Part shown: positions 5,855-6,184 of the stretch, piece after piece
Numbering within the stretch: position 1 is the first letter of the stretch
Layout: each line of letters starts with the position of its first letter
Assembly (NCBI GenBank): GCA_947463775.1
Contig: CANHVD010000367.1
Coordinates: 1-6,184 of the forward strand
Direction: 5' to 3'
Length of the DNA: 6,184 bases
DNA from: Planctomycetaceae bacterium
GTDB lineage: Bacteria > Planctomycetota > Planctomycetia > Planctomycetales > Planctomycetaceae
Position numbers and translations under genes: made by a program
Notes under the pieces: model-generated
Told to the model about the DNA's origin: nothing
Seen by the model: only the letters and a program-made list of their open reading frames with translations
Database searches by the model: none

Positions 5855-5874
5855 AGATTTCAAATTTGAAATCT
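5855..5874. repeat. Perfect 20-bp AT-rich palindrome
   Basis: The sequence AGATTTCAAATTTGAAATCT equals its own reverse complement over all 20 bases. It begins 25 bp after the stop of the FwdD-like gene. A partial TTGAAAT copy follows at about 5880, and a small GTCC-GATTT-GGAC hairpin at 5887-5899. As RNA it would give an 8-bp stem with an AAUU loop, but no T-tract follows, so termination is not clearly supported. A protein-binding site, a dispersed intergenic repeat or a bidirectional 3' end are alternatives. Confidence 0.7.
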
Positions 5875-6067
5875 GAGACTTGAAATGTCCGATTTGGACC
5901 GACGCTCAGTAACTGCTCCTCGCATGACCATCCGTTCCCCTGCGGAGTTCTGAGGTCCCTGGCCGCTTGTTCCGGAGTACGCTGCCAGACTATCCTTCGG
6001 GGCACTGCCGTCTTAGCCAGCCTCTTCACTCACACCACTATTCTCTATCGGGAATTTTGTTCATCCC

Positions 6068-6184
6068 ATGAAGATTACTCGGATCGAAACGCTCGTGTGC
6101 AACGCTCGCATGCGAAACTGGATCTTTGTCAAAGTCATGACAGACCAGGACGGTTTGTTCGGCTGGGGCGAAGCGACTCTGGAA
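6068..6184 (+). CDS. Mandelate racemase/muconate lactonizing enzyme-family protein, N-terminus (3' end outside window)
   Basis: Only the first 39 residues are present and the frame is open to the window end. The opening MKITRIETLV, followed by RNWIFVKVMTDQDG and GLFGWGEATLE, is the typical first strand pair and GWGE loop of the enolase-superfamily capping domain. It resembles sugar-acid dehydratases such as D-galactonate dehydratase. These enzymes abstract the proton alpha to a carboxylate using Mg2+. The catalytic barrel lies beyond the window, so dehydratase, racemase or epimerase activity cannot be decided. The ATG at 6068 gives the N-terminus usual for the family; a GGGA 14 nt upstream is too distant to be a good ribosome-binding site. 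The 238-bp gap after the FwdD-like gene, with a palindrome in it, suggests a separate transcription unit. Superfamily membership is firm; substrate is unknown. Confidence 0.88.
   Translation, partial: MKITRIETLVCNARMRNWIFVKVMTDQDGLFGWGEATLE

Noticed and set aside
5763..6029. 88-codon minus-strand open frame downstream of the FwdD-like gene
   Set aside because: Part of its translation comes from reading through the AT-rich palindrome and the rest is antisense to the FwdD-like 3' end. There is no sign of coding constraint.

Overview
The window reads as an ordinary stretch of a bacterial chromosome, most likely from a planctomycete. The clearest pointer is a bacterial homologue of the archaeal formylmethanofuran dehydrogenase subunit D; tetrahydromethanopterin-type C1 genes are known in planctomycetes and methylotrophic proteobacteria. 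A B12-binding radical SAM/DUF4070 protein, loose gene spacing, mostly absent Shine-Dalgarno sequences and an AT-rich palindrome between genes fit this. The assignment is an inference, since no rRNA or marker gene is present.

Layout. Bases 1-348 (+) are the 3' end of an FKBP-type peptidyl-prolyl isomerase, cut by the window edge. It converges, with only 4 bp between stop codons, on a 570-aa cobalamin-binding radical SAM enzyme (353-2065, -). A 576-bp stretch without a supported gene follows (2066-2641). Next come four minus-strand genes. In transcription order they are a secreted endonuclease/exonuclease/phosphatase-fold hydrolase (5241-4381), a 55-aa two-helix membrane microprotein (4324-4157), a 6-pyruvoyl-tetrahydropterin synthase/QueD-family enzyme (4067-3558) and a thioredoxin-TPR fusion of the CnoX/YbbN type (3505-2642). 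Gaps of 56, 89 and 52 bp make co-transcription possible but not certain.

A 234-bp divergent intergenic region (5242-5475) separates that cluster from the FwdD/FmdD-like gene (5476-5829, +). A perfect 20-bp palindrome lies 25 bp after that gene. The window ends in the N-terminus of a mandelate racemase/muconate lactonizing enzyme-type member of the enolase superfamily (6068-6184, +).

The genes do not form one recognisable pathway. Protein folding and redox quality control (FKBP, thioredoxin-TPR), pterin chemistry (PTPS) and a C1-metabolism subunit (FwdD-like) lie side by side. I found no CRISPR array, mobile element, tRNA or rRNA, and no convincing novel multi-gene system. The items most worth a second look are the FwdD-like gene without visible partner subunits, the membrane microprotein, the AT-rich palindrome, and a short upstream reading frame with the best ribosome-binding site I saw.
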